DNA from: Phoronis australis
Lineage: Eukaryota; Phoronida; Phoronidae
Reading direction: 5' to 3'
Assembly: GCA_002633005.1 (NCBI GenBank)
Contig: NMRA01000064.1
Coordinates: 983,997-1,047,996 of the forward strand
DNA length: 64,000 bases
The notes beneath the pieces are model-generated. The model did no database searches. It had not been told where the DNA came from and saw only the letters and a list, made by a program, of their open reading frames with translations. Numbering within the stretch: the first letter of the stretch is position 1; each line of letters opens with the position of its first letter. The position numbers and the translations under genes were made by a program. Of this stretch, positions 49,601 to 59,221 are shown piece by piece.

Positions 49601-52600
49601 GAGGTATGACCTTGTAATGACCTTGTAAATTGTGATCAACAACAGGAATTTTAGTGTGGCAGTAGTTGTGTTAGTCATTTAGATGTGCACAAACACATAC
49701 TCTTGTGCTGATGTCATTATCTAAAGTAGTTTAAAAAATTTGCTTGCTGGTTGTGACTCTACTTAAGGTTTCATGTTCGTGTGTGTTTTGCCAGTCGTGG
49801 TAATTATTAAAGGTTGCCATAAACCAACTATCTGGCGAACATTAACTTTTGATGTAGGCCAGCTGTTGTGAGTGGTCTCCCGTGTTCCTTACTCAAAGCT
49901 GAACAGGCCAGTAAGTGACGCCTTGTCTCAATCAGTTTCTGTCAGTTCTTCAGAAGACCAGAAAACACTTCTGAATCCCAAAGGAATACGTTAAGAACAG
50001 TCTTATATCTGTGGCCACAATCAAATGTTTGTGCTACTTAAAAGAAGTAATGTAACTCATGTAATGAGTTGCTGCACTTCGTATGCTTGCGAAATTTATG
50101 TTCAACCTGCTTGCTTTGCGAAGTATTGCTTTGCAATTAATATCTCAACATTCCAAAATGTACAAGGCTTCATTTCCAAGCCCCTGAAAGTGATAATGAG
50201 ACCTTGCGTTTTCTCATATCTAGAATCTGTATCATAACATTGTCATCAAATATTTCCATAATACTGCCCAAACCAATGCAATGGCCCAGTTCTTTCTACT
50301 ACCGGTCAGCGTGGCTGTGAGAGTCTATTTAATACACCAAAAGATACCCTGTTTTTCCGCAATAGTGGAAAATTGACGGAATTCTAGAAGTTTTCATGGA
50401 ATTAGATTTTTGGAATGGAATTCATCTAAGTATTTCATTAGTAGTCAATATCGTAATTGTAACTTTTTTGTTTTATTTTTAATTACCACAAGCTAAGACT
50501 AAGCCATCAAACCCCACAATTGCAGTCCCACATCTATCCACCATTGTTTGCAGCAGACATTAGTTGTTCATTGTCTCTGAAGGGAGCGCTGCTCTATTAC
50601 TGGTTTGAGAAACAATCAACATGACATGCAGCAAGTTCTTGGTAAAACAACAGCCGTCTGTATAATTCATTGTAAAGTAAGGCAATTCCCATGTCATTTT
50701 GAGGTACTTATTGCCTTGAAATAGTTAAAATGTATTTACTAAGTTACCAACTGGGAAAAAGGAGTTTTATGTTTGCTAAAACAGATTTTTTTTTGAAAAT
50801 GGAAAATCATGACCTCTGGATGAAGAATTGAACTCTCATGACTTGAAACACTCCAAAATTGACAAGGTTATGGAGCAAAGTTGATGATATCGTATAATTT
50901 TCACGTTAGTGGTTCTGAGAAATTACACACCACTGAATGTGTGCACGTCTTAATACAAATTTATGTGTTTGAAGCACTGTCCATGGGCTGTGTTTTGACT
51001 ACGTTGCTTTCTCTCCATTCACGCTGTGTGTTGCAACCACGCTTAAAAATTTTGTGTTTTTTCCATTTTCTTCAAGCAGTATGGTCATCACGTGTCTATC
51101 TTGTCTAACCTCTCCTGCCTTGGAGTGCTGTGCTATGGTGTGGTCTCTTATTCTCTAGAATTTCCTCTGCGGGCACTACATCATTAAGAGGCTCCATTGT
51201 TCACGAAGAGTGCGAGACCACTCGCGTCGCCACCGAGGTCGGCGCAGTAGAAGATGGGCGGGGCACGCCAGAGGTAGTCATGTCTGGCCAACAGATGGAG
51301 CCAGTGAAAGATTCCAAGGACAACAACAACCATGGGCACGTGTGCTTGTACTGCTCCCACTGTATTTTGTTCTTGTGCTTGCTGCAGCAAAATAACAGCA
51401 ATGCGGAGAAGATAGAGTATACGTCATAACCAAATAACAATAATGTGGAGGAGATATAATAGTATATGTCATAACCAAATTATGTCAGTAGTTGTGTTCT
51501 AATGTACTGATTTAGCTCAACGCTGAACTCACTTCACAAGGGGAGATCAATTATGATGCTAGTGCCCAGCTTGTAAATTAAATGGCAAGAAGCTGAAACG
51601 TAAATGTATCTCAGACACTGCATACTGGTAATGTGGCCGTCGGTATTAAAGGTACACCAACTTGTGGATGGACGAGCTCACCCTGAGTGGAATGCACACA
51701 AAATTTTTCTGTTTTTTACTCTTTATTTTTCAAGCTCTAGGTATAAATGTGTCACATAGACTTTCTTAGTGACCAAGCTTTCCTGTTTCTACATAACTTA
51801 CTGGGTTTTCTTTTCAAATATCATTCTATAGTCTTATGTTTGTGTGTTTTATTGGTGAGCATAGATACCTGTAATTCGTGTCTCCGTTTCAGTGAACTAA
51901 TGTGGTTGCAATTTAAAAATATGAATGTGATTATGCAAACAAATGCAGCATGTATATGTTAAAAAATTTAACTCATGACTACTGGATTTACTTTAAAATA
52001 AACTTCCCGATGTTGTGGAGCCACCCAGCTCCTTCTACTGGAATTAATGACCCTTTCTTCCTGCAAAAATTTCGACACCCTCTGCTAATGTTTGTCAATG
52101 ACAACTGTAAGGCCATGGACCATTAGCCATATATTTTAAATTTGACACCTGGATGAATGATAACATCTATGTCAAAAGGCAACATATGCTAAATGCAATG
52201 CACAGTTGGTCTTCAAAACTGGATTCAGTACTTCCTGGGGAAAAGTTTCATCTATGGACTAAACCAAAATGTGTTTTCAAAAAACCTCATAAATGTTATT
52301 GAAGTCAGTCTAGTTTTGTGGAAGATTGGTAAGGAAGATATAGACTGTTGAAATGATGAGAGGATATTCCTCATTTTTGTGACTACTGTTCGTACTGTTG
52401 TGTTGTAATGTTTCCATTTTCTTTACAGTCGAAGATCGTCTGCAAAAAAGAGAAGTCCAGTGAAAGGAGAGCAGGTTGATGTAGTCACTGACTCGGTGGA
52501 AGTTGTTAATGAAACTGTAGAGGTAAACATTTGGGTAAACATCACCTGTAGTGTCCTCTAACAAGATACTGTGTGAAATAAAAATGCATTGCCGGAGATG

Positions 52601-55600
52601 AATAGAGTATTGTAATTTTGCATATCCACATCACTTCAAAGTATTCAGTAAAACCTGAATGTGTTTTTTCTTGAAAAAGAGACTGGGTCATGAGAGGAGT
52701 ATGTTTTGTTAGAAAAGTTATCGTTGTATGTGGGAATGAAAATAAGGTGTAAGAGAGGGATTGTTGTGGTGGTACATATTAGATAAAATGTGACTCGAGA
52801 CCAAGCCTTAGGAACACTTACCGGGTCACCACCAACGTCCAGCGCAATATCTACCTTCTGGTCATATTTTCGCTTTAAACTTCATTTGCTCATCTCGATG
52901 CCCACCCACAGTCGATGGGATCTTGTTGAATGCCTGCCATGTGATTGGATAACAAATTAAATCGAATACTGGAAATAACGACTCTTATTTAGCACTGTTG
53001 TGTCTGTATCCCACTGACTTAGCTCAGCAGTGGGGTTAAGATTTCTATTCTCTGTTATATGAAACAGATGCATTGCTGATTTAATGTGTCACTAAAAGGC
53101 TATGTCTACGTGATTTTCAAAACTGGAGTTGCCAAAGTGATGTCCACGGTATGTGGACACAACATCATTAAATATGAGTGCTTAGTGCCAGTATTTGGTT
53201 ATTTATTTAAATCAAGTCGGTGTTCTAGCATTGTTGTGTTAAATTTGCTTGGGAATATACCTGCACTCTCATGTTTCATTTGCTTAGGAGTCCGACATAA
53301 ACATAGGTGTTGTAGTATGTATGTATTTATTTATTGTAGTGACAAGTACAATTAAATCAAACAGATATAGGTATAACATTCATAAGAAAGATAAGTACCC
53401 AGCCCAGTTGGGCTTATGAGTCACTTTAACCACAGACTATAATCTATGCTTTGACCACACAGCTCAGATGTAGGCCTACCATAAATGCGTCGGTTTCTAA
53501 TTTCAGATTAAAGCAGACTTGATATATTTGGCAAATTGCCTTGGGAAATACTGAAATAGCAGTTTTAACGTATCTAATCTACTGAAATCTGCAAAGTTCG
53601 GGATTTAAAGTGAAGCATTATTAAACAGAATAGACCTTCGTGAGTTGTAAAGAGAAAAATCAAACACAAAATGTGGCCTATCCTCCACAGAACCAGAATC
53701 ACAACACAAGCAAAGAATTCACGTACAGGAGTGTTTACATAACGACCAGTTTCCAAGTGCAATGGGAGATTTCCTCTGCTCTGAGCTGAGCCAGAAGAGA
53801 TTGCTCAGAATGAGAAAAATTAATCTTTACATACGGCTCAGTTAAAAACTCGTGCTTAAATAAAATGTAGGTTCTTAACTTGGGTTTTGTTACAACAGAT
53901 TCAGCCCGAGCATGTTTCGCGTATTCAAATAGTTTGTTTCTAGCATCTGCTATGTTACAAGTAGTCAAATTTTGAAAACAGGATTGCATGCCAGTTATGT
54001 TAAACAAATTTTTGATTCTGTATATCCAACCCTTTTTACCAACAGAGTAGTCCCATAGAAATACCTTCTTCAGTAACCTATCACCACTTGTGGTTACTAG
54101 TTTGTTCCAAAGTCGCAGCATATTCAATTTAAATCTATTTTCGGTGGAGTCCCACCCCATATAGCCACTAACAGCACGAGTGGCAATGTAAATCTGTTGA
54201 CCCCTAAATAAAAACGCATAGCTCTGTTTTGGATATTTTCATCATTACCAAAATTTTTGTAACCCCAAAGAGATGACCCGTAATCCAAAATTGGTGCCAC
54301 ACTCGAATTAAATAATGTTTTAAACGTTTCAAATCCTAGATTCTTGTTATCACAGAATGTTGAGCATATCTTTCCTAACGCTCTACCAGAAGCTTTAGAT
54401 AACGTATTCAAGTTTTCTTTGAAGTCAAGGTGTTGATCCAGAATACAGCCTAAATATTTGTATGAGGATTTATAACTGCTGACACTGTTCAAAATAAATT
54501 CAAAATTGCTTCTAGGCATAGACTTAGCTCGAAAATGGACAACATATTTAGTTTTTGCCATGTTCACAACCATTCTCCACTTTTTACACCAGTTGTTTAA
54601 AACATATCTTGCATGCCATTTTCATTCTCAGACAAAAGTGCAATATCGTCAGCATAAAGAAGCACAGAAATATTGTTCGGGCCACGATGGGCACCTTTAC
54701 CCAGTTTTTTAATATCCAGAGTTAAGTCATTTATATAAAATGCAAAGAGTGTCGGGTGTTAGCCCTAATCAACTGTTAGGAGTAAACAGTAAACATACCC
54801 CCTCCACCAACATGATTGACTTTATGCCGTGGCACATCCCCTTTTTAAACCCTCTGGTCATTAATGTGGACGACTATGGTAGTTTCGTGGTTTGTTTTTC
54901 AGACTGATAAGGTTGAGGATGGTGTTGCGTTAGGTGCTGAGGCTGCTTGTGACAGGCCAGTAGTGGAAGTGTCACACCACACAGATGAACAGTGCATGGG
55001 TAAGTGGAGGAGTCATACTAACACGAAGTCTGTGTATTAACCGTTCAGCATAGTGCTGGCAGTGTTCACATCAGTCTCATGTCATTGCTCGTATATGAAG
55101 CTACATTTACTGTAAGTTGCCTGTTTTTGTACTGCGTCATTTGTCACTGCCACAGTTCCTTGCTGGTCATGAGTTAGTCAAGGTTGTGTGGGACCTTATT
55201 GGCATGAGTGTACATTTAGTTAAATATCTTTGTTGATGTGTGGAGAACCGAGTTACAGATTTCAATGAAAGTTGACACAGTGGTTTGTGATGACAATGCG
55301 GCAGCACCATTAAATTTTCCTTGGGATTCGACCACTGTAGTACCTCCTAGTGGCCATTTTGTCTTCAAAGTGGGCTTTTCAAGTGTTGTTTGGGGGGAAA
55401 AGCGTTTCCAGATGATATCTAAAGAACAAATTGACAGATTTCATTGAAACTTGACACAGGGGTAGATTGTGAGATTGCGCCGGCACCGTCTGATTTTCGG
55501 GCAGATTTGACTGGTGTGCCTCCTAGTGGCCATGTTGTGTGAGAGCATTTCTTGATGATATGTGGAGAACCGATTGAAGGATTTCAAGGAAAGTTGACAC

Positions 55601-57130
55601 ATAGCTTTGTGATGACAATTTTCAAGTGTTGTTTAGTGGAAGAGTGTTTCCAGATATCTGAAGAACTGATTGACAGATTTCATTGACACTTGACACAGAA
55701 GAATATTATGAGATTCCGCTGACATCATTTGATTTTCGGATGGATTCGACATCTGCAGTGCCTCCTAGTGGCCATTTTGTGTGAGAGCATTTCCGGATGA
55801 TATGTAGAGAACCGAGTGAGGATTTCAATGAAAGTTGACACTGAGGTTTTTGGTGACAATGCAGTGACACCTTTAAATTTTCGGGCAGATTCAACTACGG
55901 CAATGCCTCCTAGTGGCTAAATGTGGTTACGTTTCTGGATGATATGTAGAGAGCCAAGTGAAGGATTTCAATTTTGTTGCGGATTCGACTACTTAATTAG
56001 CACCTCCTAGTTGCCATTAAGTTTTCTACATGCCGTTGGGCTTTTGAAATTTTGTTTGGGGTATTAAAGAGCATTTCCGAATGATATCTAAATAACCGAT
56101 TGACAGATTTCATGGAAACTTGGCACAGGGGTATAGTCTGAGATTGCGCCATTACGATTTTCACCTGGATTTGACAACTGCTGTGCCTCCCAATGCCCAT
56201 TTTGTGTGAGGGTGTTGACATGTAGAGAACCAAGTAAAGGGTTTCAATTAAAGTTAACACAGAGGTTTGTGATGACAATGTGGTGGCACTGTTAAATTTT
56301 CAGGCGGATCCGCTACTGCAGCACTTCCTGGTGGCCCTTAGAGACATATCATATGCGATGCATGGTGGGCGCATGTCAACGCCCCAGCATTGCTTTTGTT
56401 TAGTAAATTTTCCAAAAAGGCACGATCAGAGCAAAACAACAGGATCATTTACATGACCCAATTTCATTTAATGTAAATGCTCAATATAGATTCTCAAAAA
56501 CACTGTACAGTTTTCATTTTAATTTCATGCAACTTATGAGCTTTTTCGTGAAAATCATGAAAGTCTTAATTTTTGATAGTCCCTCATGCAAAAATGAAAC
56601 ATTGGTAAAACAATACCTAACATGAATTTGGAGAATAATCAAGAATAATGTCTGACAGTTCAATGTGAAACTCTTCAGGCACTTCTGAGTTAGGATTTTC
56701 CAAAACTGGCCTGAAGTGAACATTTTTCTAGGGTCATATCTAATCTTAATATCTGCTGAAAGGAAACTTGGATATCATCGCATTGCCATGAAATTTAAGG
56801 ATTAATACAGCAGGGTTGCGTTCATGTGGACCGACTATTTAGTCTTGTGGCATTTTTCTTGTTCCTGTTTCAGTTGATGCCCCCGAGGAGGATGAAGACG
56901 CAGTGAAGCCCATCCCACCACTCTCAAATGTGATCTTCGACTCTAAAGAGGAACGTGAAGACACCCATGATCTGGATGTAACTGTGAACCCTCTAATGCC
57001 TGACCCCATCTCCCTCCCAGGCACTCCTATAACAGACGGGTCTAGTTTTAACAGCACCTGCAGCACCACAGCCCTGTTACCACACCCGTACAATCAGAGC
57101 AAGAACCAAGACGATGACGCTATTGTTTAA
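31662..57130 (+). CDS. MGRN1/RNF157: MGRN1/RNF157-type RING E3 ubiquitin ligase, 13 coding exons, 599 residues
   Basis: Exons: 31662-31749, 35909-36027, 36778-36866, 37829-38143, 38888-39005, 39805-39868, 41596-41753, 42702-42923, 44209-44323, 49540-49603, 52429-52522, 54903-54999 and 56874-57130. All are GT/AG with consistent phases; the total is 1800 nt including TAA. The N-terminal half carries the family blocks HFIMGGVRFD, LFGENNDLNFLG, SLVNIRKDSLRLV, EFTFDCDVR, and KPLKQKQMVDGLCYLLQEIY. The C3HC4 RING has ligands C331, C334, C346, H348, C352, C355, C366 and C369 (ILPCRHMCLCNGCADSLRYQ). The tail has VPPGYEAVTLIEALNG and a Ser/acid-rich C-terminus. The protein is a cytosolic/endosomal E3 in the family; targets here are unknown. 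Residues 101-172 form an acidic insert longer than in human. No PSAP motif is seen. Starting MGNL, it could be N-myristoylated. Confidence 0.95.
31750..33284. other. 5' part of MGRN1/RNF157 intron 1
   Basis: No gene is recognised. A copy of the 11.26-kb hairpin's arm lies at 32019-32039. Short open frames such as 32027-32341 show no domain. Confidence 0.45.
33285..33404. repeat. Hairpin-forming inverted repeat with ~30-bp arms
   Basis: GGCACTAGTTGGATATAATG at 33285 pairs with the inverted CATTATATTCGACTAGTGCC ending at 33404, with a ~65-bp loop. The symmetry extends a few bases outward (AAAAAGTC at the left side, GACTTTTT read inverted at the right). It abuts the large foldback at 33408. Confidence 0.7.
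33408..35209. mobile_element. Large foldback element with ~220-280-bp diverged inverted arms
   Basis: The left arm (33408-33690) and right arm (about 34955-35209) are inverted copies. Shared landmarks are AAGTCCAAGG, TCACCTGATA, TAGCCTTTGCCTAACTCACG, TGACTCAGTTGAAATA, GGTGAAAAAGTT and GACCAAAAAGT. Between them are another transposon at 33723-34045 and two direct copies of a ~120-bp block (34187-34322 and 34696-34804) sharing GTTTCGARCC, AGAGAGGCCTTYATATTA and CAACACTC-like ends. It is non-coding and in intron 1 of the E3 gene. Confidence 0.65.
33723..34045. mobile_element. TA-flanked long-TIR MITE nested in the foldback
   Basis: TA dinucleotides flank both sides (33721-33722, 34046-34047). 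The ends are CTTTTGACGAGGTGAAAA and its exact inverse TTTTCACCTCGTCAAAAG. Pairing resumes at ATTTAAAATACACGA / TGTGTATTTTAAA, then at GTACAGAAAG / CTTTCTGTAC, GATGGGAAGTA / TACTTCCCATC and TAGCCCCTCA / TTAGGGGCTA, so most of the element folds into one hairpin. A TA duplication fits a Tc1/mariner-type mobiliser (inference). Confidence 0.75.
35291..35406 (+). repeat. Dispersed repeat, copy 1
   Basis: The stretch with ATATGCTTTTACTAGTTGAC, ACGAGTTAGAATGGAG and CCACTAAATAAGGT recurs in the same orientation at 60301-60419 with few differences. It is non-coding and probably a piece of a larger interspersed repeat; its family is unknown to me. Confidence 0.75.
35707..35815. repeat. 29-bp tandem repeat upstream of MGRN1/RNF157 exon 2
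   Basis: The unit GCTGCAGTACCTGGTGTCAT followed by GTGACTCAT is present 3.75 times (starts at 35707, 35736, 35765 and 35794). Unit 2 has CATA in place of TACC. It ends 93 bp before the exon 2 acceptor. Confidence 0.85.
39933..40217. repeat. 21-bp minisatellite, ~13.5 units, in MGRN1/RNF157 intron 6
   Basis: The unit AACCTGCCTTTGGACGTCCAT is repeated 13 full times plus a partial unit. Unit 6 has GGAGGT for GGACGT; the others are identical by eye. The period divides by three and the unit has no stop in several frames on both strands, so open frames of 99-185 codons arise with heptapeptide repeats (LPLDVHN on plus, RQVMDVQ on minus). It starts 64 bp after exon 6, between real exons, so I read it as non-coding. 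Confidence 0.9.
40313..40491. repeat. Tandem duplication of a ~90-bp block
   Basis: Two adjacent copies share ACTTGGGACACAGCTC, AGCCGACATATCAAGCTTG and TCTCAAGCTGTAAGGAACTG. The first starts at 40313, the second at 40408. The second has lost a few bases in the middle. They lie just downstream of the 21-bp minisatellite. Confidence 0.85.
43020..43900. repeat. Diverged copies of the CTCCTAGTGGC repeat family
   Basis: In intron 8 of the E3 gene there are at least three loosely spaced blocks with a CTCCTAGTGGC or CTTCCTAGTGGC core. Each is preceded by a GATTTTCGGAC-like segment and a TGAAAATTGG or TGAAACTTGG segment. They resemble the 55225-56340 array but are more diverged. Non-coding. Confidence 0.55.
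45157..45426. repeat. 33-bp minisatellite, about 8 units
   Basis: The 33-bp unit contains TTGAAACTGTCACATGTACA and then TATTGCCTGTGAC. About eight units run head to tail with 1-3 changes each (for example CTCACGTG in the first, GACATG in the sixth). The 33-bp period leaves frames open on both strands (plus: DLKLSHVHIAC units). It lies inside an intron and no splice sites support coding use. Confidence 0.9.
47747..47771. other. Poly-C run interrupted by an N
   Basis: Thirteen or so C bases, an N, and about twelve more C bases. It is an assembly uncertainty of the same type as at 12782 and 61687. Confidence 0.85.
48783..48868. repeat. ~15-bp tandem repeat (GATGTTGTTGATCAA)
   Basis: About five to six imperfect units of GATGTTGTTGATCAA, with CC, TTA and GAAC variants between units. 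It is a short minisatellite in intron 9. Confidence 0.75.
49604..52428. other. MGRN1/RNF157 intron between exons 10 and 11
   Basis: It contains the alternative exon at 51159-51273, and apart from that no element I can name. AATAATGTGGAGGAGATA-like text near 51400-51470 is a short near-duplication. Confidence 0.5.
51159..51273 (+). CDS. Alternative exon of the MGRN1/RNF157 gene
   Basis: An AG acceptor (TTCTCTAG) precedes 51159 and a GTAGTC donor follows 51273. Entered in phase 2 from exon 49540-49603, it reads without stops as (R)ISSAGTTSLRGSIVHEEC... ending GRGTPE, and leaves in phase 0. Exon 52429-52522 also enters in phase 2 and leaves in phase 0, so either can join to exon 54903-54999. 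Using both in series shifts the second out of frame and meets a stop after about 16 codons. The SLRGSIVHEE stretch resembles a conserved LRSPSSPIHEE-like segment of vertebrate MGRN1 (recalled). Choosing this exon gives 606 residues and drops the basic cluster encoded by 52429-52522. Confidence 0.7.
53325..54765 (-). mobile_element. 5'-truncated, frameshifted non-LTR retrotransposon (YADD reverse transcriptase)
   Basis: Reading on the minus strand from 54765: PTLFAFYINDL, then VLLYADDIALLSE (the reverse-transcriptase active site), a frameshift/stop, then NMAKTKYVVHF, SYKYLGCILDQHLDFKENL, APILDYGSSLWGYK and NIQNRAMRFYLGV. A further shift leads to GWDSTENRFKLNMLRLWNKL and LLAQLRAEE, and another to LETGRYVNTPV. 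The tail near 53325-53345 is AATAAATAAATA-like. It starts just before the catalytic block, as expected of 5' truncation, and cannot encode a working enzyme. It sits antisense in the intron before exon 12 of the E3 gene. Confidence 0.85.
55225..56340. repeat. Array of alternating ~150-bp repeat subunits (higher-order repeat)
   Basis: Two related subunits alternate. Type A has GATATGTAGAGAACCGAGTG, then TTTCAATGAAAGTTGACAC, then TTTGTGATGACAATG. Type B has GATATCTGAAGAACCGATTG, then TTTCATTGAAACTTGACAC, then GAGATTGCGC. Both end in ATTTTCGGGCAGATT and CCTCCTAGTGGCCATTTTGT. Reading left to right the order is roughly A-B-A-B-A-A-B-A with some truncated units. It fills most of the intron before the last exon. 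It is related to the diverged blocks at 43020-43900. Confidence 0.8.
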
Positions 57131-57377
57131 AGTCATATAAATGTGATTTGGGCAATGCCTTGCCTGTCATCCATATCTTGTGGTGGAATAGTTTTTTCAT
57201 TGTCTCCTAAAGTCGTGTTAAAAATATATGCAAGCTCACTTACTAGGAGATGAATTCGAATGTTACATAGTCGGCTGGTCTGACCCACAGACCCGACAGC
57301 TGTTGGCAAACATTAACAATCTTGTGCTTTGTTTATAAAACCTTGAGTGACCAAGACCCCTCGCACACATACATAGA

Positions 57378-57689
57378 TACATAGAAGAGACCAACCGTAA
57401 TATGGACGCTAGACTTAAAGAACATAAGAAACTGGATAAACTTACAACTCACGGTGAACACATGATTGTGAGCGGCCATTCCGTCTCAATGGAGAATGTC
57501 AACATATTTGGCAGTGAGTCTAATTGGCACTCACGGAAGGTCAACGAGTCTATCAAGATCCGTACTCAGCTCCCCCTCCCCCCGTCGTTGAACCGTGATC
57601 TACTTGTCAACTCAGCTCCCGTGTACAACCAACTATTACTTAAGATACAAGCGCCATGGGTGCCTCAGTTGCTGACGAAGGTCGGCTGA
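57378..57689 (+). pseudogene. GIY-YIG endonuclease-like fragment of a retroelement
   Basis: The frame reads YIEETNRNMDARLKEHKKLD, then HSVSMENVNIFGSESNWHSR, then KVNESIKI and LPPSLNRD, ending at a TGA (57687-57689). This is the second half of a GIY-YIG domain as found at the C-terminus of Penelope-like and some other retroelements (normally YIGET, R-x3-H, then E-x4-R-x4-E). The first glycine of YIGET is Glu here. Everything upstream of that block is missing. It has no ATG-supported gene structure, so I read it as a dead insertion in the E3 gene's 3' UTR. Confidence 0.7.
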
Positions 57690-59052
57690 AATGTTTGAAC
57701 TCGTCCTTAGTAACTGATCTTACATATATTTCTAACATCCATATCTTCTTTTCTGTAGTTTTCAAGAAATAAGTGTCAGTGTTGGTCGTGAGTTGGTGAA
57801 ATTTTGATCATGTGTTTTTACTTCCTGTACTCATGCTTTGCCTTGTTTTGTGTTTTCTGTCTCAGACACGGTGCGACTAGTTTTTCTTCAGACTTTTGGG
57901 CGACATTTTTTGTGCAATATTCCTCTGATAGCCTTCTTATTTTTACCCTAATTCCACAAATTTAAACAAGATTGTGTTGACAAGATGTTGCCATTTTTTA
58001 TATATGTATAGTAAGACAGTTTTGATTTTGTCTATTCATGTACAACTAGTTCACTGGTTGATATATGCTCCGTTGTTTCATGAAATAGAACAGCTTCTTG
58101 GAGGTGTGTGGCACCATCAGATTCACACTGTGTTCTGCCTGCTAAGGCAGTCTTTGTGCTATTCCACACACAAAGATTTGGTCTACACTGTCCATCTCTT
58201 CACACTTGTCATTTTGTTGGAGGACCTCACTTCTCTGGTGTCAACCAAACCTGTGAAGTCTTTACATTGTATACATTTACTTTGCCTCAGATGTATATTT
58301 ACTCTTTAAATCTTCAGCCATATATTATCCTGTAGAACCTAAATTATGTGTGCTGGAAGAAAAATGGTTCTCAATCTCAAATCTAGAGGCGTTTTATATA
58401 AGCCAGTCAAGAATATAAAAAGTAGGACATGGGGGCATTAATAATGGCAGAGCTGATATCGATTTGAGCGTGGTATGTTGACATCGAGCACTTGGTGGTC
58501 TGGTTAGGCTCATGAGGCTGGGTGCAGGTTTCCTGTTCAACTGGCAGCAGATATGCTCTGCTCTGTATTATTGGCAGACTGAGGGAACCTTAATGACAAA
58601 TCAAGCAGGACTGATGAATTGGACACTGTTGCTGTCTTCTGTCAACAGTCGGGCATCATAATGTATTAATTAACAAACCCACATCTTGTGATCCTGATGT
58701 CTACCAATTTAGCTCAACATTGAACAGTGAAGCTGTAAGTAATTACAAGTACATTACAAGCCAAAGGTATTCAGACAAAATGTCCCAGAATTCCCTGTCT
58801 CATCCGTTGGGGGGAAGCTGTTTTCATCATCGGAGCAGTTTTCCCTCGAGACCTACATTTTGTTAGGTGAGTCGGCCATTCTCTTATTAAAATTTTGGTG
58901 ACCCTAATATTGCTCTGTCATTTTTGAGGACAGTTAGCCATCTTGATGGGAGAAACCGTATTTGTGGGATTACTTTTGTCTTGTACTGTAAATGTGTAAA
59001 TACAGATAAATATTTATTTAAACTGGACCAGGTGTGATTTTTGTACTGTTAT

Positions 59053-59058
59053 AATAAA
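59053..59058 (+). terminator. Candidate poly(A) signal of MGRN1/RNF157
   Basis: AATAAA in TTATAATAAAGTTCTGC, followed by a T-rich stretch (CATTTTTACATACTTTTGTT), the arrangement expected of a cleavage site. Confidence 0.6.
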
Positions 59059-59221
59059 GTTCTGCATTTTTACATACTTTTGTTAAATCTTCATTCTGGA
59101 ACTAGGGTCAATAAGTAGACGGGTGTTGCAGCATTGGCTTAAAAATCCATTCGTCGTTGCAACGCAATTGGCTGATTTTGAAGTAATCAAAGAACTTGCT
59201 TCGTCAGTATATAGGCTTTCA

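Larger units (their letters stand above)
57131..59058 (+). other. Presumed 3' UTR of the MGRN1/RNF157 gene
   Basis: AATAAA at 59053-59058 is the first strong poly(A) signal I note after the stop at 57130, giving a 3' UTR of about 1.9 kb. A GIY-YIG fragment is embedded at 57378-57689. The rest shows no coding block. An earlier poly(A) site before the embedded fragment is possible. Confidence 0.5.
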
